This document shows positions 25,596 to 34,085 of a stretch of 64,000 bases of DNA, one piece after another. The notes below the pieces were generated by a model. The model worked only from the letters and a program-made list of their open reading frames with translations, had not been told where the DNA came from and ran no database searches. The position numbers and the translations under genes are program-made. Positions within the stretch are counted from its first letter, which is position 1. Every line of letters begins with the position of its first letter. Source of the DNA: Methylobacterium sp. UNC378MF (GTDB lineage Bacteria; Pseudomonadota; Alphaproteobacteria; Rhizobiales; Beijerinckiaceae); contig NZ_FMWU01000011.1 in assembly GCF_900103195.1 (NCBI RefSeq), positions 124,001-188,000 on the forward strand, given 5' to 3'.

Positions 25596-25958
25596 CTACT
25601 TGCGGGCGAGGAGGGGCAGCACGGTTCCGTCGTCGCCGTACTTGGTCCACATCTGCGCGCAGGCCTCCTCGGGGCGCTCGCGGAACTGCGCCAGCTCCGC
25701 ATCGAGTTCCTGCTGCAAGGCAACCGAGCGCTTCTTCGTGAAGAAGTCGGCGTGGTTGAGGTGGTTCTCTCGCGAGAACTGGCGGAACCGCTCCGTATCG
25801 ATCCGGACGTTCGGGCAGTTGCGCGCGGCCAGATCGGCCTCGATCCCTGGACGCAGCGCCGGGATGTCCTTCTGGAGCGCCGAGCGCCGGGCCTCGGCCC
25901 AGGTTCCGAAGGCGGCCCATGCCAGGATGGCTGCCACGAGAGGTGCGAACTTATTCAT
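25596..25958 (-). CDS. Hypothetical exported protein
   Basis: 120 residues with an N-terminal signal segment (MNKFAPLVAAILAWAAFGTWAEA). The mature part is charged, with two cysteines (NCPNVRIDTERFRQFSRENHLNHADFF and EEACAQMWTKYGDDG). It has the look of a small periplasmic protein; no family recognised. Start at ATG 25958, where the signal peptide begins; upstream frame has no such feature. A 7-bp inverted repeat (ACACACA/TGTGTGT) lies at 26034-26049 upstream. Confidence 0.65.
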   Translation of the reverse strand: MNKFAPLVAAILAWAAFGTWAEARRSALQKDIPALRPGIEADLAARNCPNVRIDTERFRQFSRENHLNHADFFTKKRSVALQQELDAELAQFRERPEEACAQMWTKYGDDGTVLPLLARK

Positions 25959-26120
25959 CGAACGACATGCCGCTGTGATGCGACAATCCAAATCTCGCAC
26001 CTGCGATAAGTTCGAACTGAGCCGCATGTTGCCACACACATCTGTGTGTAAGCGCACATGGTGACGGCACGTATGCCGCGGTCGGCCCGCGACGCACCCG
26101 AATCCGGAATGGCGGTGCTC

Positions 26121-27161
26121 TCAATAGGCCGGAACGACGCGCGTCTCGGGCAGTGGCGCCCGCATCGTGAAACGCAGTCCCGAGGGCTGGAAGTCGAAGG
26201 CGATCTCCGCCTGACACTGGACCTTCAGCACGCGCTGCAGCAGCGTCGAGCCGAAGCCCTTCCGCGTCGGAGGCTCCGTGGCCGGACCGCCCCGCTCGGT
26301 CCAGTCCAGGTGGAGCATGCGCGCGGCCGGCGTCTGTTCGATATCCCAGCGGATCGCGATCCGGCCTTCCGGAACGGACAGTGCGCCGTGCTTGGCCGCG
26401 TTGGTCGTCAGCTCGTGGATGGCCATGCCGGTCGGGACCGCGAGGTCGCCCATCAGGTCGATCGCGGGGCCCTCCAGCTTGATGCGGGCGCCCTCGACGT
26501 CGTTGTAGGGGCCTAACTCGTTCATCAGCATCTCGCGCAGGGGCGCCTGCTGCCAGTAATCCTCGGTCAGGAGATTGTGGGTCTTGGCCAGCGAGATCAC
26601 CCGCGCCGAGAACGCCGCGTAGAACGCGTCGACGCTGGTGGCGGACCGGGCCGAGGCCCCGAGCAGCGCCTGCACGGTCGCCAGCGTGTTCTTCACCCGG
26701 TGATGCAGCTCGCGGATCAGGAGCGCCTGCCGCTCGGTCGTGCGCTCGCGCTCCTCAAGGTAGGCCCGCGCCTCAAGCTGCCGGCGCTTGGCGCGATGGG
26801 CGGAGCGGGCGGCCATGACCAGCGTCGCCGGATGGAACGGGCGTTCCAGCACGCTGACGTTGCCCAGCATGTCGGTCAGCTGCGCGTTGGGCTCGGCGCC
26901 CCGCAGCCGCAGGAGGATGAACGGGAAATCGGACCAGGGCGGCTGCGCGGCGATCCAGTCCGCCAGCGCCTGCCGGTTCGAGGACAGCAGCGCCTCCTCG
27001 GTGAGGATCGCGCCGGCGGCCGTGTCGAGCCGGGAGACCACCTCGGCGAGGTTGGCGCACACCTGTGATGCGATCCGCGCCTCACCGAGGATGGTCGCGG
27101 CGACGACCGCGTCGCGGCCACCGGGCGTGAAGATAAGAACCGGCAGTTCAGCCTCACTCAT
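26121..27161 (-). CDS. HWE-family sensor histidine kinase with degenerate receiver-like N-terminus
   Basis: Soluble kinase of 346 residues. Residues 1-125 resemble a response-regulator receiver but lack the phospho-acceptor Asp; LERPFHPATL takes the place of the usual K-P-F end. The H-box LIRELHHRVKNTLATVQALLG (phospho-His 153/154) and the N-box HELTTNAAKHGALS define the HWE/HisKA_2 class. ATG 27161 overlaps the 3' end of the KaiC-like gene by 8 bases, so the two are translated together. Most likely the KaiC-like ATPase and this kinase form one signalling unit. No DNA-binding partner next to it. Confidence 0.87.
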   Translation of the reverse strand: MSEAELPVLIFTPGGRDAVVAATILGEARIASQVCANLAEVVSRLDTAAGAILTEEALLSSNRQALADWIAAQPPWSDFPFILLRLRGAEPNAQLTDMLGNVSVLERPFHPATLVMAARSAHRAKRRQLEARAYLEERERTTERQALLIRELHHRVKNTLATVQALLGASARSATSVDAFYAAFSARVISLAKTHNLLTEDYWQQAPLREMLMNELGPYNDVEGARIKLEGPAIDLMGDLAVPTGMAIHELTTNAAKHGALSVPEGRIAIRWDIEQTPAARMLHLDWTERGGPATEPPTRKGFGSTLLQRVLKVQCQAEIAFDFQPSGLRFTMRAPLPETRVVPAY

Positions 27162-28656
27162 CAGCCGCGCGGATCGGCAGGAGGGACGACCGCTCACCCT
27201 CGAATGTCGGAACGCCGGTCATGATACCTCGGAATGCGCTGAGCGGTTCGCCAACGCGGATCCCGTCGGAGTCGATCCGCAATTCGCGGATCGCGTCCTC
27301 GTGGCTGCCGGTGCGCTTCTTCACGACCGAGATCGCGCGCCGCAGCCGCCCCTCGGCCTCGAAGGTGCGGAACAGCAGGATCGTGTCGCTGAGGTAGGTG
27401 AGATCCACGTTCGTGCCCATCGCCCCGATCATGCCGTGCTGGGCCAGGACGAGGAGCGAGAGCACGCCCTGCTGGTTCAGGTAGGTCAGCAACTCGTGCA
27501 TCTGCAGGAGCAGAAAATTCTCCTCCGGCATGGCGTTGTGATAGCCGGTCAGGGAGTCGATCACGACCATCGTCACGCGCTCGTGCTCGACCGCGTTCTG
27601 GACGATGTCGGCGAGTTCGCCGGGCGAGACCTCGGCCGGGTCGATCTGCTCGACGATGAGCGCTCCGGCGGCGATCGCGTCGTCGACCGGCATGGCGAGG
27701 CCGCGGGCCCGGCGACTGAGGACGCCGGTGGTCTCGTCGAAGCTGAGGATCAGCGCCCGCTCGCCGCGGGCGATCGCCGCGGTGACGCAGGTGAGCGCCA
27801 CCGTGGACTTGCCGACGCCGGACGGGCCGATCAGCATCGTGCTGGTGCCCCGGTCGAGGCCGCCGCCGAGCAGTTGGTCCAGTTCGGGGCTGCCCGTGCC
27901 GCACTGGTCGTCGGGGAAGGTGCCGAGATGGTCGGCCGCGACGAGGCGTGGGAACACCGTGAGCCCGCCGCGCCGGATGATGTAGTCGTGGAACCCGCCC
28001 CGGAACGGCGTGCCGCGCATCTTGATCACGCGCAGGCGCCGGCGCTCGCCGCCGTACAGAGGCGCGAGCTGCTCCAGCCGGACCACGGCATGGCTGAGAC
28101 TGTGCAGGTTCAGGTCGTCCGTCTCGGCGGTGAGATCGTCGAGGAGCAGTGCCGTGGTGTTCTGGATGAGCAGGAAGCTGCGCAGGGCGTGGACCTGCCT
28201 GCGGTAGCGCAGCGATCCCTGCGAGAGCGCCCGGATCTCCGAGAGGCTGTCGAACACGACGCGCTGCGGCTTGAGCCGCTCGATCTCGGCGATCGCCATC
28301 CGGACGGTCTCGCCGAGTTCGAGGTCGGACGAGTGGACGAGGCTCTGCTGCTGCCCGGGATCGAGGCTGAGTTCCGGCGCGACGAGCTCGCAGATCTCGA
28401 TGCCGTCGAGGGACCAGCCGTGGCGCTCCGCGACGTTCAGGAGCTCGCGCCGGCTCTCCGAGAGCGTGATGTACAGGCAGCGCTCGCCCCGGCGCACGCC
28501 GTCGAGGAGGAACTGCATCGCCAGCGTCGTCTTGCCGGATCCGGGCCGCCCCTCGATGAGGTGCGAGCGCTGGGACGCGTAGCCGCCGGCCAGGATGTGG
28601 TCGAGGCCGGTCACCCCGGTGGAGACCGGTGCCGCGTCGTGATCGGTCTCTGCCAT
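27154..28656 (-). CDS. KaiC-family double-RecA ATPase
   Basis: 500-residue cytoplasmic ATPase with two KaiC domains. P-loop 1 is GRPGSGKTT (residues 36-44) with TLSESRREL downstream; P-loop 2 is GPSGVGKST (277-285) with LSFDETTGVL. Walker B-like strands are RVVFDSLSEI and MVVIDSLTGY. No KaiA or KaiB gene is near, so circadian timing need not be implied. Non-clock KaiC proteins in Proteobacteria commonly pair with histidine kinases in stress signalling, as here. ATG 28656 (MAETDHDAA) is chosen at the family's N-terminus; the longer upstream frame is Arg/Pro-rich noise. Confidence 0.9.
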   Translation of the reverse strand: MAETDHDAAPVSTGVTGLDHILAGGYASQRSHLIEGRPGSGKTTLAMQFLLDGVRRGERCLYITLSESRRELLNVAERHGWSLDGIEICELVAPELSLDPGQQQSLVHSSDLELGETVRMAIAEIERLKPQRVVFDSLSEIRALSQGSLRYRRQVHALRSFLLIQNTTALLLDDLTAETDDLNLHSLSHAVVRLEQLAPLYGGERRRLRVIKMRGTPFRGGFHDYIIRRGGLTVFPRLVAADHLGTFPDDQCGTGSPELDQLLGGGLDRGTSTMLIGPSGVGKSTVALTCVTAAIARGERALILSFDETTGVLSRRARGLAMPVDDAIAAGALIVEQIDPAEVSPGELADIVQNAVEHERVTMVVIDSLTGYHNAMPEENFLLLQMHELLTYLNQQGVLSLLVLAQHGMIGAMGTNVDLTYLSDTILLFRTFEAEGRLRRAISVVKKRTGSHEDAIRELRIDSDGIRVGEPLSAFRGIMTGVPTFEGERSSLLPIRAADE

Positions 28657-28926
28657 GTCGAGGTCTCTGCCGTCGTCCCACGGGCCCGGCCCGTCGACCG
28701 CGCGACGGAACGCGGAGCCCGGTCTCGTACACGAAGGCGCGCGCAGCGCGAAACGCCGCCGCGCCGCCGGCACAGCGATCCGGTCCGACGGGCGCGGCGC
28801 GACCGGCCGGCCTCGGCAGATGCGAGGGCCGGCGTGCACGGGCCCGCGGTTGCAGGCCGGCCCCTCTCCCGACCGGGTCCGAGGGCCCGGCTTCCGCAGG
28901 GAACAGGCGCCGGGGTGAGCGGACCG

Positions 28927-30453
28927 CTACTGGCTGCCCGGGCCCTTCGCGAGGCCCGCCAGGGTGAACAGGTCCACCGACAGCTTCGCGCCGATCACGA
29001 AGGCGTCCGGGATCGGCTTCGGACGGAACGGGAAGCGGGTCTGGTCCGGGTCGATCACGTATTGCAGGTTCGGCATCAGCCGCACCGCCGGGGTGAGCTG
29101 GATGCCGTAGCTCAGCTCCAGGATGGTCTGCAGGGACTCGACGTTCCGGGTGCCGAGCCCCAGCGACGTGCGCGCCGCCCGGATGTTGGCCGTGCCCAGC
29201 GGCGAGAGCTTCTCCATGGCGAAGACGAGGCCGAGGGTGTCGTAGGGCCGACCCGGGAAGGTGCCGGTCAGCACGGCGCCGCCCTCCAGGAAGTAATCCT
29301 GGGTCTGCCGGCCGCCGGTGCCGCCGATCACGACGCCGAACACAGACAGGCCCTGGACGCCGCTCGGGTCCGGCCGCCAGACCATCTGGTCGAAGCGCGC
29401 GTAGACCGCCGAGCGCCCGAACCGGGTCAGCGGATCGAGACCGCTGAAGACCTGGGCCCCGCCCCGCTGGTCGAGCACGGGATCCTTGTAGTCCGACCGG
29501 TCGAAGACGGCGCCGATGCTGTAGTTGCGCGGCAGCGGATCGTTGCCGAAATTGGTCGAGTAGCCGACCTCCACCGGCACCAGGAATCCGGTGGCGCCGC
29601 TGGTCGACCAGTCGATCCCGTTCTGGGTCGGCAGCTGGTCGCGCGGGTTCACCTCGTAGATGCCGGCATGCAGGAACACCTTGTCGCTGACCCAGGCTTT
29701 GGCATGGCCACCCCAAGTGGCGATCGGCCAGTAGGTGAAGTTCGTCAGCTTGAAGATGGATTTCGGCGCGCCGCAGGTCGCGTTGTTCTGGAAATTGCAG
29801 TAGAGCGGCGAGCCCAGGAAGTTGGGATTGGCGAGAATCCGGCCGACCTCGATGTCGAGCCGGTTGTCGAGCAGCTTCTGCTCGTAGGACAGCATGGTGA
29901 GATGGGCGGTCTGGCCGCCACCATAGATCTCCTGCACACTGCCGTTGAAGCCGATGTCATCCTGCGCCAGGCTTCGGCCGTGGCGCTGGGTGACGATTGT
30001 GTGGACCGAGCCGCCGTCGAATCCGGCGAGGCGGCCGAGATCGGCGTCGAGGCCGAAGGCGATCTGGCCTGCATAGGCCGATCCCTGCCGGATGCCGCCG
30101 GACGGGTTGGCGGCGAACTCGCCCGTGTAGTTCAGGATCATGCTGATCCCGTTGCCGAGATCGAGGGTGCCCGGCGGCAGGCTGGGCGGCGTCGCGCTGC
30201 TGCCCTGCACGTCGAGGCTGGCCGCGGCGCTGCTGGCGCCCGAGAAGCTCCGCGCCTCCCGGATGACTCGCCGCCGGGCGCGGTTCGCCCGGTACCTCGC
30301 CTTCTGCGCCGGGCTCGCCTTCGGCCCCGGATTGACCAGAGAGGGTCCTCCGTCCGGAGCCGTCGCTTCAACCTGCGCGATCGCCGGGCGTGCGCCCGCC
30401 GTGACCGTCGCGGCGCAGAATGCGAGCGCGGCCCATCGCCATTGCTTTCTCAT
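28927..30453 (-). CDS. OprB-family carbohydrate-selective porin
   Basis: 508-residue outer-membrane beta barrel with signal peptide (MRKQWRWAALAFCAATVTAGARPAIA). A basic, helical linker follows (residues 45-70). The OprB domain shows DLGNGISMILNYTGEFAANPSGG, LSYEQKLLDNRLDIEVGRI, FLGSPLYCNFQNNATCGAP (the conserved Cys pair) and the C-terminal barrel strands. It would admit sugars across the outer membrane, consistent with the neighbouring aldose-oxidation genes. It follows the dehydrogenase gene by 70 bp on the same strand, likely in the same unit. Confidence 0.9.
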   Translation of the reverse strand: MRKQWRWAALAFCAATVTAGARPAIAQVEATAPDGGPSLVNPGPKASPAQKARYRANRARRRVIREARSFSGASSAAASLDVQGSSATPPSLPPGTLDLGNGISMILNYTGEFAANPSGGIRQGSAYAGQIAFGLDADLGRLAGFDGGSVHTIVTQRHGRSLAQDDIGFNGSVQEIYGGGQTAHLTMLSYEQKLLDNRLDIEVGRILANPNFLGSPLYCNFQNNATCGAPKSIFKLTNFTYWPIATWGGHAKAWVSDKVFLHAGIYEVNPRDQLPTQNGIDWSTSGATGFLVPVEVGYSTNFGNDPLPRNYSIGAVFDRSDYKDPVLDQRGGAQVFSGLDPLTRFGRSAVYARFDQMVWRPDPSGVQGLSVFGVVIGGTGGRQTQDYFLEGGAVLTGTFPGRPYDTLGLVFAMEKLSPLGTANIRAARTSLGLGTRNVESLQTILELSYGIQLTPAVRLMPNLQYVIDPDQTRFPFRPKPIPDAFVIGAKLSVDLFTLAGLAKGPGSQ

Positions 30454-30523
30454 GTGTGACTCCCCCTTAACCGCGCGGCCTTGCCTGGCTCTGTCGCGTT
30501 CGTGTCCCGCAGGGGCCTCCCGG

Positions 30524-31450
30524 TCAGTCCGTGAAGGCCTCCACCGTGCGGCGCTCGCCGCGCAGGAAGGCGTCGGCAGCGTGGATCAGCGGATTCAGGT
30601 CGACGTCGCTGGCGCCGGAGCGGACCAGGACGGCGAATCTTTCGTAGAGGCCGCGGTACTCCGCCTCGGGCGGGAGCGGCTGGTCGCGGTCGCCGATCGT
30701 GAGGACGGCCCCGCCCTGTGACAGGACCAGCGGACCGTCATCGGTCTCGACCCGGATGTCCCAGGTCTGCGGCCCGGTCTGGCGCCAGTCGAACCGCGCC
30801 CGGATCGGTGTGCCGGCGGCATCCGCGAAATGCAGGTCGGCGGCGATCGGCGCCTGCCGGTTCTCCGGCACCGACAGGGTCGCGCCGGTGAGGAAGAACG
30901 GCGGCAGGATGTGGGTGGCGATCGACAGGGCGTTGATCCCCGGGTCGAACACGCCCATCCCGCCCGCGTCCCAGATCCAGTCCTGGCCCGGGTGCCAGTG
31001 CCGGACATCCTCCAGCCAGGCGATCGCCACCGACCTGATCCGGCGGCCCGACAGCCATCGGCGGGCGGGCTCCACCCCCGGCGCGAAGCGGGAATGCCAA
31101 CTCGCAAACAGGCTCACGCCCCGGTCCCGCGCGGCCGCGACCAGGAGCCCGACCTCGGCCAGCGTCGCCCCCGGGGGCTTTTCGAGGAAGACGTGGCGGC
31201 CCGAAGCGATCCCCGCCAGGGCGGCCGCGAACCGCGCCTGGGGCGGCTGGCACAGGGCGATGGCGTCGAGATCGCTGTGCGCCGCCAGCATATCCTGCAG
31301 ACTGCGGTAGCTCGGTACCCCGTCGAGGCCGCCCTGCCGGCTCGCCACCGCCACGAGGCTGTAATCCGGCGAGGCGGCGATGACCGGCAGATGCTGGTCG
31401 CGGGCGATCTTGCCGACGCCCACGAGGCCGATGCGGATCGGGTTCGCCAT
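30524..31450 (-). CDS. Gfo/Idh/MocA-family sugar 1-dehydrogenase (D-galactose/L-arabinose type)
   Basis: 308-residue NAD(P)-dependent dehydrogenase that would oxidise the aldose C1 to a lactone. Rossmann turn GLVGVGKIARDQH at the N-terminus and the EKP motif (VFLEKPPGATLAE) mark the Gfo/Idh/MocA family. Length and sequence style match D-galactose 1-dehydrogenases, which also accept L-arabinose. ATG 31450 lies 2 bases after the preceding gene's stop. Together with mutarotase, lactonase and dehydratase in this locus it forms the upper oxidative pathway. Confidence 0.85.
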   Translation of the reverse strand: MANPIRIGLVGVGKIARDQHLPVIAASPDYSLVAVASRQGGLDGVPSYRSLQDMLAAHSDLDAIALCQPPQARFAAALAGIASGRHVFLEKPPGATLAEVGLLVAAARDRGVSLFASWHSRFAPGVEPARRWLSGRRIRSVAIAWLEDVRHWHPGQDWIWDAGGMGVFDPGINALSIATHILPPFFLTGATLSVPENRQAPIAADLHFADAAGTPIRARFDWRQTGPQTWDIRVETDDGPLVLSQGGAVLTIGDRDQPLPPEAEYRGLYERFAVLVRSGASDVDLNPLIHAADAFLRGERRTVEAFTD

Positions 31451-31452
31451 GG

Positions 31453-32430
31453 TCAGAGCACCCGCACGATCGGGTCGGCGGCCGGAGCCACCACCAGGGG
31501 ATTGCGCAGGGGCAGCCCGAACGGTGCGGCCTCGATCTCGAACACGTCGCCGGGCCGGGTCGCGACGCCGTCGCTGAACGACAGGGTCGCGGTCCCGAAG
31601 AAGTGGACGTGCACGTCGCCGGGCCGCCGGAAGGGTGCGTATTTGAAGTGGTGCCGCTCCAGGTTGGCGATGCTGTGGGACATGTTGGCCTCCCCGGAGA
31701 GGAACGGCTTCTCCCAGAGCACGGTGCCGTCCCGCAGGATGCGGCTGGTCCCGCGCACGTCCGACGGCAGGGCTCCGAGCCAGAGCTCCGGGCCGAGGGC
31801 GGCCGGGCGAAGCTTGGAATGGGCGAGCCACAGGTAGTTGCCGCGCTCGGTCACGTGGTCGGAGAACTCGTTCGCCAGGGCGAAGCCGAGGCGCGCCGGG
31901 GTTCCGTCGCCGTCGATCAGGTAGATCCCGGCGATCTCCGGCTCCTCGCCGCCGTCGCGGGCGAAGGCGGGCGAGACCAGCGGCTCGCCGGAGGCGACCA
32001 GGCAGGAGCCGTCGCCCTTGTAGGACCATTCGGGCTGGGCCCCGGCCTCGCCCGGTGCCGGCTTGCCGCCCTCGACCCCCATCCGGAACAGGCGCATCGA
32101 ATCGGTCGGCTCCGAATCGGCCGCCGCGCGGTGCATCGCGTCGCGGCCCTCCGCGGAGCCGAGATGGGTCAGGCCGGTACCGCTCAGCAGCAGATGGGCA
32201 GGATCCGCGTGGTCGATGGGCGGCAGGAGCCGGACCGCGTCGAGATCGACCGGCGCGCCGAGCCCCGCCCGATCGGCCGTCGCGGCCAGATCGTCTCCCG
32301 CCGCGAGGGCCCGGCGCGCCAGGGTAAGCACGCTGTCCACACCGAGCACCCGCCGCGCCCGGCCGCCGGCGATCATCGCGACGCCCCGCTGCCCGTCGAC
32401 GGCTCGGAACTGTAGGAGTGATCGTCCCAT
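31453..32430 (-). CDS. FAH-family protein (AraD1/GguC type)
   Basis: 325-residue member of the fumarylacetoacetate hydrolase superfamily, GguC/AraD1 branch, found in arabinose/galactose loci. Candidate job: conversion of 2-keto-3-deoxy-pentonate (dehydration to alpha-ketoglutarate semialdehyde). The assignment rests on context, since FAH-fold enzymes vary in reaction. FAH-fold metal ligands are suggested by the EEPEIAGIYLIDGDG and LANEFSDHVTERGNYLWLAHSK stretches. It sits between the pseudogene for the next pathway step and the dehydrogenase gene. Confidence 0.8.
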   Translation of the reverse strand: MGRSLLQFRAVDGQRGVAMIAGGRARRVLGVDSVLTLARRALAAGDDLAATADRAGLGAPVDLDAVRLLPPIDHADPAHLLLSGTGLTHLGSAEGRDAMHRAAADSEPTDSMRLFRMGVEGGKPAPGEAGAQPEWSYKGDGSCLVASGEPLVSPAFARDGGEEPEIAGIYLIDGDGTPARLGFALANEFSDHVTERGNYLWLAHSKLRPAALGPELWLGALPSDVRGTSRILRDGTVLWEKPFLSGEANMSHSIANLERHHFKYAPFRRPGDVHVHFFGTATLSFSDGVATRPGDVFEIEAAPFGLPLRNPLVVAPAADPIVRVL

Positions 32431-32502
32431 CTGCTTCCTCCCGGGGACGACCGCTTCGGGGCGTCCTGAATGCGCGGCCGTCGAGGGTCGCGCGGCGGCC
32501 TG

Positions 32503-33155
32503 TCAGCGGCCGGGTTGCGGGGCGAGAACGCCGTCGATCCGGCGTGCGCGGTGCCAGGGATTGTCCGGGCGCAGGAGGGGCGGCAGGAGCGCTTCGGGCC
32601 GGTCCTGGTTGCAGACCGGCCGGAGGAACCGCTCGACTGCCAGCGTGCCCAACGAGCTGCTGCGGCCGTCCGAGCTCGCCGGGAAGGGCCCGCCATGCAC
32701 CATCGCGGGGGCGACCTCCGCGCCGGTCGGCCGGCCTTGCGAGCCAGCACCGGGTCGATCATCGCCCGGATCCACGCGCCGGAACGGACGAGATCGGCGA
32801 ACAGGCGCAGCCGACCGACCGTGCGGGCGGGCTCGCCCTCCAGCCGCCTGCGCGGCAGCCCGGTCTCGCACATCGGCGGCTCGATGAGGGGGCCGAGATT
32901 CATGATGCCTTCGGCCACAGCTTCGAGGCAGCGCGCGCGTGTAACTGGAACCGTCTCCGAGACGTGCGGGAAGGCGGCCTCCGCCAATCCGCACGCAGCC
33001 GCGACCTCCGCGGGCCCAGCGGTCGATAAGGCCGGCTCCAGGGCTGCCCCGATGGCTGGATCGACGGCCCGGAAGGCCTCGGCCGTGGCCACGTCGGCGG
33101 CGCCGATGAGGACGCTGCCGCAGATTGTGACGGGCCCTGGCGGTTCAATACTCAT
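32503..33155 (-). pseudogene. Remnant of alpha-ketoglutaric semialdehyde dehydrogenase
   Basis: The first ~130 codons (from ATG 33155) read as the N-terminus of a ~525-residue KGSA dehydrogenase: [28 protein letters not shown], then [29 protein letters not shown]. Directly after, the text jumps to the family's C-terminus (RKAGRP...[50 protein letters not shown]) in a different frame ending at 32503. Some 270-300 residues, including the catalytic Cys and Glu, are gone, and a frameshift lies near the joint (about 32740). It occupies the last step of the oxidative arabinose pathway. Confidence 0.85.
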
Positions 33156-33162
33156 ACAATTA
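33148..33162. promoter_or_regulatory. Putative operator for the FadR-type regulator, site 1
   Basis: ATACTCATACAATTA lies at the 5' end of the leftward operon (pseudogene-FAH-dehydrogenase-porin), overlapping the pseudogene's ATG and downstream of a possible leftward promoter (TTGCAG, 17-base spacer, TAGCTT). An almost identical 15-mer occurs at the galM/fucP divergent promoter (37136-37150). TTGTATGA on the other strand resembles FadR-type half-sites. Binding by the regulator encoded at 33294 is inferred from adjacency. Confidence 0.5.
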
Positions 33163-33293
33163 AGCTAGAGCAGTTCGCCTCTCCCTGCAAGCGTGGCCGC
33201 GACCACGGCGCAGGGGGTGTTCCCCTTTGCGCTCCTACAACTTCAGGATACGATCACGTCCATCCTGCCCCGACCCGGTGGCCCGGACTGAAG

Positions 33294-34043
33294 GTGGACG
33301 AGGTGAGGCAGGATCGCGGTCTGGAGAACATCACGCTGCCCCTCGCGTCGGGCTCGCGCCGCATCCACGGCTCGGTCGCCCGCGATCTGGGTGTGGCGAT
33401 CCTCGGCGGCCGCTACGCGCCCGGGGACGTGCTGCCCGGGGAGATCGAGTTCTCGGAAAAGCTGAACGTCTCGCGCACCGCCTATCGCGAGGCGATTCGC
33501 ATCCTGAGCGCCAAGGGGCTCGTCGAGAGCCGCCCGCGCACCGGGACGCGCGTGACTCAGCGCAGCCGCTGGAACCTGCTCGATCCCGACATCCTCGCCT
33601 GGGCCTTCGAATCGGAGCCGAGCGAGGCGTTCATCCGCGACCTGTTCGAGCTGCGGATGATCGTCGAGCCGGCCGCGGCCGCGCTCGCGGCCGAGCGGCG
33701 CTCGGGCCTCGACATCGCCCGGATGGGGCACGCCCTGGAGGAGATGGGCCGCCACGGCCTCGCCACCGAGGCCGGACGGGCCGCCGACCAGGCCTTCCAC
33801 AACACGATCCTGGAAGCGGCCCGCAATGGGGCGCTGATGGCCCTGTCCAGCTCCATCGCCGCCGCGGTGACCTGGACGACGATCTTCAAGCATCGCCGCC
33901 AGGGCCTACCCCGGGACCCGCTGCCGGATCACCGCGCCCTCTACGATGCGATCGTGGCGGGCGACCCGGCGGCCGCCCGCGCGACCATGACCGAACTCGT
34001 CCGCCTCGCCCTCGCCGATACCAAGATGGCGCTGCGGCCCTGA
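33294..34043 (+). CDS. FadR-subfamily GntR transcriptional regulator
   Basis: 249 residues. An N-terminal winged helix (VARDLGVAILGGRYAPGDVLPGEIEFSEKLNVSRTAYREAIRILSAKGLVESRPRTGTRV, residues 28-88) is followed by an all-helical FCD ligand domain (100-235) with candidate metal/ligand residues D, H and H (DQAFHNTIL, DHRALYDAI). Probably senses a sugar acid such as arabonate or a 2-keto-3-deoxy acid and represses the surrounding catabolic genes. GTG 33294 is used; GTG 33303 is possible. Divergent from the broken dehydrogenase operon. Confidence 0.87.
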   Translation: MDEVRQDRGLENITLPLASGSRRIHGSVARDLGVAILGGRYAPGDVLPGEIEFSEKLNVSRTAYREAIRILSAKGLVESRPRTGTRVTQRSRWNLLDPDILAWAFESEPSEAFIRDLFELRMIVEPAAAALAAERRSGLDIARMGHALEEMGRHGLATEAGRAADQAFHNTILEAARNGALMALSSSIAAAVTWTTIFKHRRQGLPRDPLPDHRALYDAIVAGDPAAARATMTELVRLALADTKMALRP

Positions 34044-34085
34044 CGGCGGCCGGCGGCGCCCGCGCCGCCGACCCGGGATCCGGCC

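Noticed and set aside
26788..30459. 1223-codon open frame on the + strand
   Set aside because: It is antisense to the HWE kinase, KaiC-like ATPase and OprB porin genes, which have clear motifs; long antisense frames are normal in DNA with few AT-rich stop codons.
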